64,000 bases of DNA from Terriglobia bacterium (GTDB taxonomy: Bacteria > Acidobacteriota > Terriglobia > Terriglobales > Acidobacteriaceae): NCBI GenBank assembly GCA_020073165.1, contig JAIQFP010000001.1:1-64000 (forward strand), written 5' to 3'. Made by a program: the position numbers and the translations under genes. This document shows, piece after piece, positions 42,889 to 50,123 of the stretch. Under the pieces are notes generated by a model. The model worked only from the letters and a program-made list of their open reading frames with translations. It did not search any database and was not told the DNA's origin. Numbering within the stretch: position 1 is the stretch's first letter; each line of letters begins with the position of its first letter.

Positions 42889-44561
42889 TCGCTCGCGAAA
42901 TGTTCGAGGAGTTCAAAGCGAGGTTTGGCCCGCTCATCGACCGCGCCGACCTGCCCAGCGATCGCCGCTTGTACGTCTTTGTGGACCGGTCCGCCGTCAA
43001 GTACGTTTGCCAGCACATCTTCCGGGAGCTCGATGCCCGTTACGTGATCACCATCGGCGCCGACGACCGCCCGTTCTCCGGCAAGTTCCTGGTCGCCCAC
43101 AACTTTGCCTTCGACAAAGACCATCTGCTGTGCAGCGTGCTCACCCAGTTGCCGGCAGACGATCCTAAGATCGACAGCATCACCGAGATGGTGCCGGCGG
43201 CCAGTTGGGCTGAGCGCGAGATGCGCGACCTGGTTGGGATCGAGCCGGTCGGACACCGCTATCTCAAACGCTTGGTACTGCCAGACGGTTGGCCGGAGAA
43301 CAACCATCCTCTGCGCAAAGATGTTCCCTGGAATGCGGTTCCCGTGGAATTCGATCCCGACCGCGAGTTCAGTTTCGACGAGCCGCCCGAGGGCTGCACC
43401 GTGGTGCCCTTCGGTCCTTTCCATCCCACGCTCGACGAGCCGGCGCATTTCCGCCTCTACGTGGAAGGCGAGATGGTGCGGGGCTGCGAGTACCGCGGGT
43501 TCATGGTGCATCGCGGCATCGAAAAACTGGCCGAGTCGGTGATGAGCTACAACGACATTCCCATGCTGGCGGAGCGCATTTGTGGCATCTGCGGCTGCGT
43601 GCACAATGTAGCCTACGTGCAAGCAGTGGAGGAAGCTGCCGCGCTCAAGCCGCCGCCGCGCGCCGAATACATCCGCACCATCATGCTGGAGCTGGAGCGC
43701 CTGCACAGCCACCTGCTGTGGACCGGACTGGCCTGCCACATCTTGGGATTCGACACGCTGTTCATGCAGAGCTTCCGCATCCGCGAGCCCATCATGTGGA
43801 TCGCGGAGAAAATCAGCGGCAACCGCAAGACCTATGCCCTGTGCGTGATTGGCGGAGTGCGCTGGAACATTACCCCGGAAGTCAAAACCGAGCTGCGCCA
43901 GACCCTCGACAAGCTCGAAACCGAGTGGCGCGCGGTGGTCTCCGCTGTGAGCAAGGACCGCAATATCCAGAAACGCACTTGGGGCGTGGGCGTGGCCGAT
44001 AAGGACCTGGTGAAAGAAGCCGGGCTGATCGGCCCGGTCGCGCGCGCGGCAGGTGTGGACATCGATTGCCGCCGCGACCATCCCTACGCGGCCTACGATC
44101 GCGTGGAGTTCGACGTGATTACCGAACAAGGCGGCGATGTTTGGTCGCGCCTGCTGGTTCGCATGAAAGAAGTGTTTGAGTCCATCCGCATCATCCGCCA
44201 GTGCCTCGACAAGATGGAAGTGGGACCGCTGCAGCTGCAGATCAGTGACGAGCTGCCGATCGGACGCATGGGCCTGTCCTCGGTCGAAGCGCCGCGTGGC
44301 GAGAGCCATCACTTCGTCATCACCGGAGAAAACAATCGTCCGCGGCGCTGGCGAGTCCGCGCCCCGACGTATCAGAACCTGCAGGCCGTTCCCCGGATGA
44401 TCAAAGACCAGCAGATTGCCGACATGACCATTTCCCTGGGCAGCATTGATCCGTGTTTCTCCTGCACCGATCGGTTGGAGACGATTGATCTGCGCTCCGG
44501 CGTGACCAGAGTGTGGTCGCAGGAGGAGTTGTTGAAGCTTACGCGGGCGAAGAAGGTATAA
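42885..44561 (+). CDS. hycE: group 4 [NiFe] hydrogenase large subunit, fused to NuoC domain
   Basis: A 558-aa HycE/HyfG-type subunit. Residues 1-170 are the 30-kDa NuoC-like domain (SWAEREMRDLVGIEPVGH then RLVLPDGWP); the rest is the NuoD-like hydrogenase domain. Nickel ligands are intact: CGIC at 233-236 in ERICGICGCVHN, and DPCFSCTDR with Cys524 and Cys527. A C-terminal tail of about 30 residues (ETIDLRSGVTRVWSQEELLK) follows DPCxxCTDR, so the protein still needs proteolytic maturation. This argues for a catalytic hydrogenase rather than a complex I relative. Start ATG 42885 overlaps the upstream stop. Confidence 0.93.
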   Translation: MIAREMFEEFKARFGPLIDRADLPSDRRLYVFVDRSAVKYVCQHIFRELDARYVITIGADDRPFSGKFLVAHNFAFDKDHLLCSVLTQLPADDPKIDSITEMVPAASWAEREMRDLVGIEPVGHRYLKRLVLPDGWPENNHPLRKDVPWNAVPVEFDPDREFSFDEPPEGCTVVPFGPFHPTLDEPAHFRLYVEGEMVRGCEYRGFMVHRGIEKLAESVMSYNDIPMLAERICGICGCVHNVAYVQAVEEAAALKPPPRAEYIRTIMLELERLHSHLLWTGLACHILGFDTLFMQSFRIREPIMWIAEKISGNRKTYALCVIGGVRWNITPEVKTELRQTLDKLETEWRAVVSAVSKDRNIQKRTWGVGVADKDLVKEAGLIGPVARAAGVDIDCRRDHPYAAYDRVEFDVITEQGGDVWSRLLVRMKEVFESIRIIRQCLDKMEVGPLQLQISDELPIGRMGLSSVEAPRGESHHFVITGENNRPRRWRVRAPTYQNLQAVPRMIKDQQIADMTISLGSIDPCFSCTDRLETIDLRSGVTRVWSQEELLKLTRAKKV

Positions 44562-44563
44562 GC

Positions 44564-45490
44564 ATGGACCGCAGCATGATTTGGATGACCGTTGCCGGAG
44601 TGCTGAACGTGGGCCTCGTCCTGCTGGTGGCGCCGTTCTTCCAGGGTGTGCTGCGCAAGGTCACGGCGCGTATCCAGTCCCGCCAGGGCCCGCCCATCCC
44701 ACAGCCTTATTTCGATCTGCTGAAGCTGCTGGGCAAGGAAGACATTGAATCGGGCGAGAGCCCGGTCATGCAGCGCTTTGCGGTGTACCTGTCGCTGGCC
44801 ACTGTGCTTACAGTAGCGTGTCTGTTGCCCATGGGCTATGGCGCGCCCATGAATGGCGCTGGTGATGTGATCCTGCTGATTTACCTGCTCACCCTGTGCG
44901 GGATTTGCACGCTGCTGGCGGGCTTGGCAGCTGGCTCGACCTACTCGCTGGTCGGCATCAGCCGCGAAATGATGAGCATGATCACGCTGGAGCCGCTGTT
45001 CGCCATTGCCATCATCGTCGGCGCCCTGCATACCCACTCCTTCCGCTTAGACACCGTGCTGAACGGCTCGGTCTACGCCGTCGCTGGGTTCCCATTTTCC
45101 GGGCTGATCATGCTGGTCGTGATCCTGCTGTCGTTCCAGGCATTCGTGCAGCGCGTCCCGTTCGACATTTCCGAGGCGGAGACCGAACTGATGGAAGGCC
45201 CGCTCATGGAGTACTCCGGACCCAAGCTGGCATTGTTCAAGTATGCGCACATGGCGAAGCTGGTCATCTACAGCACGCTGTTCGTGGCCCTGTTTGTGCC
45301 GTGGGGCTCGGAGTTTGTTTTCCCCCTGGGCTGGCTGCTGTTCTGGGCCAAGGTGTTTGTGTTGGTGCTGCTGGTCACGCTGGTGGCGGCAACGCATGCG
45401 CGCTACCGCATAGACCAGGCCATCCGTTACTTTGCAAGCTTAGTGGCGGTGGCGCTGGTGGCATTGGTTTTGGCGAGCTATGGACATTGA
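44564..45490 (+). CDS. hycD: membrane anchor subunit of group 4 hydrogenase (HycD/NuoH-like)
   Basis: A 308-aa protein with about eight helices, homologous to NuoH and HycD/HyfC. Key segments: RIQSRQGPPIPQPYFDLLKL, KEDIESGESPVMQRF, LVGISREMMSMITLEPLFAI and QRVPFDISEAETELMEGPLM followed by EYSGPKLALFKYAHMAKLVI. These loop sequences contact the hydrogenase and ferredoxin arms and the proton path. ATG 44564 is preferred over in-frame upstream codons inside hycE. A palindromic repeat separates its stop from the ferredoxin gene, the only gap larger than 50 bp within the operon. Confidence 0.91.
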   Translation: MDRSMIWMTVAGVLNVGLVLLVAPFFQGVLRKVTARIQSRQGPPIPQPYFDLLKLLGKEDIESGESPVMQRFAVYLSLATVLTVACLLPMGYGAPMNGAGDVILLIYLLTLCGICTLLAGLAAGSTYSLVGISREMMSMITLEPLFAIAIIVGALHTHSFRLDTVLNGSVYAVAGFPFSGLIMLVVILLSFQAFVQRVPFDISEAETELMEGPLMEYSGPKLALFKYAHMAKLVIYSTLFVALFVPWGSEFVFPLGWLLFWAKVFVLVLLVTLVAATHARYRIDQAIRYFASLVAVALVALVLASYGH

Positions 45491-45497
45491 GAATAAT

Positions 45498-45586
45498 CAC
45501 GTAGGGGCGGACGCCCTCGTCCGCCCAGCCGGGCGAAAGCCCGGCAAGGTTGCCGCCGCCCAGACGAGGGCGTCTGGGCCTACGTG
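45498..45586. repeat. palindromic REP-like element inside the hydrogenase operon
   Basis: Outer arms: ACGTAGGGGCGGACGCCCTC at the left and the inverse GAGGGCGTCTGGGCCTACGT at the right, imperfect inverted repeats of about 24 bp. Inside is a perfect hairpin GCCGGGC-GAAA-GCCCGGC (45528-45545), a GNRA tetraloop stem. It lies 7 bp after the hycD stop and ends 18 bp before the ferredoxin ATG. Confidence 0.75.
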
Positions 45587-45604
45587 GATTTCGGAGATGC
45601 ACGC

Positions 45605-46129
45605 ATGTCGCTCGTGAGCAAACTCGAAGAAGTGTTGGTCTGCCTGAAGGCGGGGCGGGTCACGCTGCCGTATCCCGCGCAGGCGCAGCCCCTGCCCGAA
45701 AACTTCCGCGGGCGGCCGATCTTCGATGCCACCAAGTGCATTGGCTGCGCCGGATGCGCCAACAATTGTCCAGCACGCGAAATCCTGGTGTTCGATGTCT
45801 GCCAGGAGGTCCGCATCCTGCAGTATCTCGGGCGCCGCTGCACCTATTGCGGGCGCTGTGCCGATGTCTGCCCCGAAAAGGCCATCACCATGAGCCAGGA
45901 ATTCGAGAACGGCACTGATGCCATTGGCGATCTGGGGCAGCGCCTGGAACTGTTCATGAGCACCTGCCAGCGCTGCGGACGCTGCTTCAAAGGCCCGTCG
46001 GTGCTGGAAGATCTGAAGATGAAAGGCTATCGCTCCGACGATTTGCAGAACGAGCGCTGGATTTACCGTTCGCGGTCTTTCCTGGAAGAAGATAAGACGG
46101 TGGACGACATCCAGATCGAACTGGACTGA
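45605..46129 (+). CDS. hycF: hydrogenase iron-sulfur subunit (HycF/HyfH, NuoI-like)
   Basis: A 174-aa two-cluster ferredoxin from ATG 45605 (GGAGA upstream; GTG 45584 is an alternative). The binding sites are CIGCAGCANNCPAREI and CTYCGRCADVCPEKAI, standard 2[4Fe-4S]. An additional C-terminal CQRCGRCFKGP (C-x2-C-x2-C) is beyond the NuoI core and might bind metal; HycF-like proteins can carry such a zinc- or cluster-like third motif. It should carry electrons between the molybdoenzyme/diaphorase modules and the hydrogenase small subunit. Confidence 0.88.
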   Translation: MSLVSKLEEVLVCLKAGRVTLPYPAQAQPLPENFRGRPIFDATKCIGCAGCANNCPAREILVFDVCQEVRILQYLGRRCTYCGRCADVCPEKAITMSQEFENGTDAIGDLGQRLELFMSTCQRCGRCFKGPSVLEDLKMKGYRSDDLQNERWIYRSRSFLEEDKTVDDIQIELD

Positions 46130-46133
46130 GCTT

Positions 46134-46670
46134 ATGCTGAAGAACCTCTGCCAGAAAATGTTCGGCCGGTCGTTGTGGGTCTACCACGCCAATAGCGGAG
46201 GCTGCAACGGCTGCGACATCGAGGTGCTCAACGTGCTCACGCCCTACTACGACGTCGAGCGCTTCGGCATCAAGCTGGTAGGCTCGCCCCGCCACGCCGA
46301 CGTCATGCTCTGCCAGGGCCCCGCCATGCGCGCGACGGCCCAGGCGCTCAAGCGTGCCTACGAGGCCATGCCCGCGCCCAAGCTGGTCTTCGCCATCGGC
46401 TCGTGCGCTTGTGGCGGCGGTGTCTGGTTTGACAGTTATTCCGTGCTCGGCCCGGTGGAGAAGGTCATCCCGGTGAACTACTACATCCCCGGCTGCCCGC
46501 CGCGGCCGGAAGCCATTATCTACGGCGTGGCGGTGGCACTGGGTCTGGTGGATAAGGAGACCGCGCCAGTGGAGTTCAAGCAGTTGAAGCTGCCGATCCC
46601 GCGCTACCACCCCAGCGAACTCCACGGCGATGGCGACCTGGTAGTGTACGAGAAGTTGGAGAAGGTGTAG
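46134..46670 (+). CDS. hycG: group 4 [NiFe] hydrogenase small subunit (HycG/NuoB-like)
   Basis: A 178-aa protein with the proximal [4Fe-4S] ligands of NuoB/HycG: SGGCNGCDIEVLN (Cys-x2-Cys), then AIGSCACGGGVW and GCPPRPEAIIYG. Lacks the signal peptide and extra clusters of uptake hydrogenases, as expected for group 4. It transfers electrons directly to the NiFe site. ATG is 4 bp after the ferredoxin stop; last gene of the operon, followed by a palindrome array. Together with hycE it defines the catalytic core. Confidence 0.92.
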   Translation: MLKNLCQKMFGRSLWVYHANSGGCNGCDIEVLNVLTPYYDVERFGIKLVGSPRHADVMLCQGPAMRATAQALKRAYEAMPAPKLVFAIGSCACGGGVWFDSYSVLGPVEKVIPVNYYIPGCPPRPEAIIYGVAVALGLVDKETAPVEFKQLKLPIPRYHPSELHGDGDLVVYEKLEKV

Positions 46671-46727
46671 GCGCGGCCCCGGAACGGCGGTGAGATATAG
46701 GCGCCGGCGGAGTGGTTCGGGTTCAGG

Positions 46728-46875
46728 CGTCCCTACGGGACGGGCTCGGGCCTGGAGACGAATCCGCCAGTAAACTGGCGGGCTATTATCAGTCGTCCCT
46801 ACGGGACGCGGCATTTCGCGCATCGGCACCCGGCGTTGAAAACGCCGGGCTACGATCAGGCGTCCCTACGGGACG
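46728..46875. repeat. three copies of palindrome CGTCCCTACGGGACG with hairpin spacers
   Basis: Identical 15-nt palindromes at 46728-46742, 46794-46808 and 46861-46875, about 66 bp apart. The two spacers each contain a perfect hairpin: CCGCCAG-TAAA-CTGGCGG (46764-46781) and CCCGGCGTT-GAA-AACGCCGGG (46829-46849). The third copy overlaps the stop codon of the M48 protease gene (minus). Between convergent operon ends. Confidence 0.85.
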
Positions 46876-48242
46876 GAGTTTGGCTGGGCCAAGGAAGTCG
46901 GCTGTGCCTCCATCAGCTTCAGGTTCTCCGCCTTCCACTGCATGGCGTCGTGAATGCGCCTGTGCCCGCTGGGATGGTCGTAGAAAACCCACTCCTCCAC
47001 CGGCCCGGGACTCATCTTGCGATATTCCCCAAGGTGAATCGCCGCTTGCGCAAAGCCATCCGGCTGGCGGCTGGCATTGATCCCGAACATGTCCGCCTGG
47101 TGTTCCTGGGTCCGAATCATGGTGTTGAGAACTGGGGTCAGAACAAAGAAGTAGATTGAAGCCAGCAAGACCACAAGCGGAAGCACCGCCGTGTCCCCGA
47201 TGCCCCGAATCTGCCACTTCTCTCCCCAGCGTTGCAGCGACCAGTCCAACCCCCACTTGAGTAAGGCAAATCCCACCACGATGACGATTCCAAAGTACAT
47301 GGTTCCGCTGTAAACATGATCGAGCACATAGTGCCCCATCTCGTGGCCCATGACCGCCTGAATCTCTTCTGGCGAGCCGCGCCGCAGCAGGTTGTCATTC
47401 AAAGTGATGCGCATGGTATTGCCCATGCCGCTGACGTTGGCGCTCATGCGGGTAGTCTGCTTGGACGCATCAATCTGGTAGACATCTCTGGCCACGATTC
47501 CGTTCGCTCGCGCCATGCTCAAGATGGGCTGCGTGACCTTGGGATCATTCAGGGGCGTGATCTTGTTAAAGATCGGGAAAATGTATACGGGAGCGATGAG
47601 GCCGACGAAGGCATTAAACGCCACCGCGACGATTGCACCCCAAATCCACCAGGTGCGCGGAAGTTTGCGAACGATACCGAAGAGAATAACCGTGATAATA
47701 CCGCCCAGCACCAGGCCCACTAGCAGGCTCTTGAACTGATCGTTGAGCCATGGGCCGAACGTCTGCGTCGCCAGGCCGTACTTGTGCTCGCGCGAGTAGC
47801 CTTCGTAGACCGTCATGGGGAAAACCAGGATGGTGGTGAGCACGAGGTACTCAGCAAGATAGATGAAGGTCTGAATCGGCTTGAAGCGCGTGATGCGCTC
47901 CGCCAGATTGCGCATGGCAGCTGACCATCGTAGGTTCAGCAGCAGGAGAGAAACCACGACGCCGATCAGAAAATCCCAGAGAATCAGCCAGTATCCGCCT
48001 TCGAAGTAGGCGTCCGATTTCGCACGCTTTTCGGCCGGAATCTGGGCGAGATACGCATTGGTGGCCGCATCCACATTGAAATTCGGGCCGGCTTGGGCCT
48101 CAGGAGGAACGGTGAGCACGGACGGCATGGCCGTGTTCGGCAACGCGCCCGGACCGGGCTGTGCCTGCGCGATTATGATGCCGCGACCCACACAGAGAAC
48201 CACTGCCAGCAGGCCACAGAACTGCCAGGAGCGAAGACTCAT
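46866..48242 (-). CDS. M48 family (Ste24-like) metalloprotease
   Basis: A 458-aa membrane zinc protease. Signal-like hydrophobic N-terminus (SWQFCGLLAVVLCVGRGIII), then several helices (about 95-120, 165-200, 220-245, 320-340). Zinc site HEMGH in IQAVMGHEMGHYVLDH, with the downstream Glu in EHQADMFGINASR. The Ste24-like C-terminal sequence is MSPGPVEEWVFYDHPSGHRR. ATG 48242 is preferred over the ATG at 48275, because AAAGGA precedes it and it begins the signal peptide. Probably acts on membrane or prenylated/peptide substrates; none is known here. Confidence 0.87.
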   Translation of the reverse strand: MSLRSWQFCGLLAVVLCVGRGIIIAQAQPGPGALPNTAMPSVLTVPPEAQAGPNFNVDAATNAYLAQIPAEKRAKSDAYFEGGYWLILWDFLIGVVVSLLLLNLRWSAAMRNLAERITRFKPIQTFIYLAEYLVLTTILVFPMTVYEGYSREHKYGLATQTFGPWLNDQFKSLLVGLVLGGIITVILFGIVRKLPRTWWIWGAIVAVAFNAFVGLIAPVYIFPIFNKITPLNDPKVTQPILSMARANGIVARDVYQIDASKQTTRMSANVSGMGNTMRITLNDNLLRRGSPEEIQAVMGHEMGHYVLDHVYSGTMYFGIVIVVGFALLKWGLDWSLQRWGEKWQIRGIGDTAVLPLVVLLASIYFFVLTPVLNTMIRTQEHQADMFGINASRQPDGFAQAAIHLGEYRKMSPGPVEEWVFYDHPSGHRRIHDAMQWKAENLKLMEAQPTSLAQPNSVP

Positions 48243-48320
48243 CGAGAGTCCTTTCTTAAAGCCGAGATTTGGCATGGGAGTATATACGCGCGGCCCACCT
48301 AAAAGGTTGCAGGATGCGGC

Positions 48321-49556
48321 TTATTCGGCTTTCGCTTCGGCTTCGACCAAGCGTCGGGAAAGGAAGCGCCGTTCCGCCTCATTGCCCGCCAGCCCCAGTG
48401 CCCGGCGATACGCAGTGGTGGCCTCGCTCCATTGGCCGAGTCGCCGCAGGAAGTCGCCCCGCACGGCCGGCAATAGATAATAACCGCGGAGCTCTGTCTT
48501 GTTCTCCAGCGCATCCAGCAGACGAAGCCCCTCCGCCGGGCCCTCGGCCATGGCCACCGCCACAGCGCGATTCAGCTCTACCACCGGCGATGGCTGTACT
48601 CGAAGCAGTGTGTCGTAGAGAAGTGCAATCTGCCGCCAGTCCGTATCCTGCGCCCGTGCGGCCTGTGCGTGGACCGCTGCAATCGCTGCCTGCAGCGCGT
48701 AAGGCCCAGCATGTCCGTCCCGCAATGCCGACTCAACTAAGGCCAGCCCCTCACGAATTTGCTCTCGATGCCATCGGCCTCGATCCTGTTCCTCCAGCAG
48801 AACAATGTCTCCATTTACCCCCATGCGTGCATCGCGCCGCGAGTCATGCAGCAGCATCAGCGCCAGCAGTGCCCGCGCCTCCGTTTCCTTAGGCATGAGT
48901 TCGCACAGCATCCGGCCCAGGCGGATGGCCTCGGCACAAAGCTCGCGCCGCACCGCAAGGTCTCCGGAACTGGCGTTGTAGCCTTCGTTGAATACTAGGT
49001 ACACGACCAGCATCACCGCTTCCAGCCGCTCCGCCAGTTCTTCCTGCGGAGGAACACGGTAGGGAATGTGCGCGTCCCGGATTTTCTGCTTGGCTCGCAC
49101 CAGGCGCTGGGCCATAGTCGGCACCGGAACCAAGAAGGCGCGGGCGATTTCCTCGGTCGCAAGCCCGCCCAGCGTGCGCAGCGTGAGCGCGACTTGTGCC
49201 TCCAGCACCAGCGCCGGATGGCAACAGGTGAAAATCAGTCGCAACCGGTCATCACTCAGCATGGTGTCTTCCGGTGCAGCGGCCAGTTGCTCCTCCATCG
49301 TGGCCAGCCGCTGCAACTCTTCCCGCTTGGCCTCAAAGCGGCTTCGCCGCCGCAGCCAATCCACAGCCTTGTGCCGGGCCGTGGAAACCAGCCACGCCCG
49401 GGGGTTTTCGGGCGTGCCCTGCTTGGGCCATTGTTCCAGCGCCACTGCAAACGCCTCCTGCATCACCTCCTCGGCCAGGTCGAAACCGCCGAGAAGGCGA
49501 ATCAGGGTGGCGAGAATCCGCCCCGACTCCTCGCGATAGATCTGTTCCAAGTTCAT
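48321..49556 (-). CDS. ECF42-type RNA polymerase sigma factor
   Basis: A 411-aa sigma factor. Sigma-70 regions 2 and 4 are in the first ~170 residues (LIRLLGGFDLAEEVMQEAFA, PRAWLVSTARHKAVDWLRR, LRTLGGLATEEIARAFLVPV). A C-terminal ~220-residue extension (DUF6596, TPR-like) follows: VFNEGYNASSGDLAVRRELC and ALLLHDSR-type helices. This architecture with the DGPF partner upstream is the ECF42 family, in which the extension replaces an anti-sigma factor. The ATG at 49556 is preferred over an upstream in-frame start. Targets unknown, probably the DGPF gene itself. Confidence 0.87.
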   Translation of the reverse strand: MNLEQIYREESGRILATLIRLLGGFDLAEEVMQEAFAVALEQWPKQGTPENPRAWLVSTARHKAVDWLRRRSRFEAKREELQRLATMEEQLAAAPEDTMLSDDRLRLIFTCCHPALVLEAQVALTLRTLGGLATEEIARAFLVPVPTMAQRLVRAKQKIRDAHIPYRVPPQEELAERLEAVMLVVYLVFNEGYNASSGDLAVRRELCAEAIRLGRMLCELMPKETEARALLALMLLHDSRRDARMGVNGDIVLLEEQDRGRWHREQIREGLALVESALRDGHAGPYALQAAIAAVHAQAARAQDTDWRQIALLYDTLLRVQPSPVVELNRAVAVAMAEGPAEGLRLLDALENKTELRGYYLLPAVRGDFLRRLGQWSEATTAYRRALGLAGNEAERRFLSRRLVEAEAKAE

Positions 49557-49599
49557 GGGGCTACCCTCACAGAGGGTAGCTGGCCGGGCGCCTTCCACG

Positions 49600-49959
49600 C
49601 TAGCTGGGCATGTCATGCGGAATGATGGGCCTCACCTCAATCGCCCCCCAGCGTACCGACGGAATCCGCGCCGCGATGGCGACCGCTTCATCCAGATCCT
49701 TGGCCTCAATCAGGTAGTAGCCGCCCAGTTGCTCCTTCGTTTCCGCGAACGGGCCGTCGGTGACCATGCGCTTCTTGTCCCGCACCCGCACAGTCGTGGC
49801 CCTCGATGTGGGATGTAACTCGTTTCCTCCCCTGAGATGCCCGCTCTGCGCGATGCTCTTGGTGAAATCCATGTATTCTTGCATCACTTGCCCCTGTTCC
49901 TTCTCACTCAGTGTTCCCCAATAGGCTTCATTCCCGTAGATCAGCAGTAGATATTGCAT
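49600..49959 (-). CDS. YCII-related DGPF-domain protein
   Basis: A 119-aa protein starting MQYLLLIYGNE and containing TDGPFAETKEQLGGYYLIEA, the DGPF motif and the conserved GGYYL core of the YCII-related family. It is the usual gene partner of ECF42 sigma factors and is 43 bp upstream of the sigma gene on the same strand. The family has a ferredoxin-like fold with an unclear function. It reads divergently from the GH20 gene. Confidence 0.88.
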   Translation of the reverse strand: MQYLLLIYGNEAYWGTLSEKEQGQVMQEYMDFTKSIAQSGHLRGGNELHPTSRATTVRVRDKKRMVTDGPFAETKEQLGGYYLIEAKDLDEAVAIAARIPSVRWGAIEVRPIIPHDMPS

Positions 49960-50123
49960 GCTCTGGGCCTCCCTTGCCCATTCTGCCAGTTAGTCGAGCG
50001 AAACCACCATAATCGACAGATCGAAGGGAAATATTTTCTAAAAACCGAGGTCGCCCTGTGACAGGCGTACCGTGTTTTCATTTTTCGCAGGGTCCCGGAT
50101 TGTGTAAAACATACAGATAACAA

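Noticed and set aside
42816-44312. 498-codon antisense frame over the hydrogenase large subunit
   Set aside because: The sense strand has CGIC and DPCxxC nickel motifs in frame; antisense has no domain.
46728-46875. CRISPR array
   Set aside because: Only three 15-bp palindromic repeats, spacers contain their own hairpins, and there are no cas genes.
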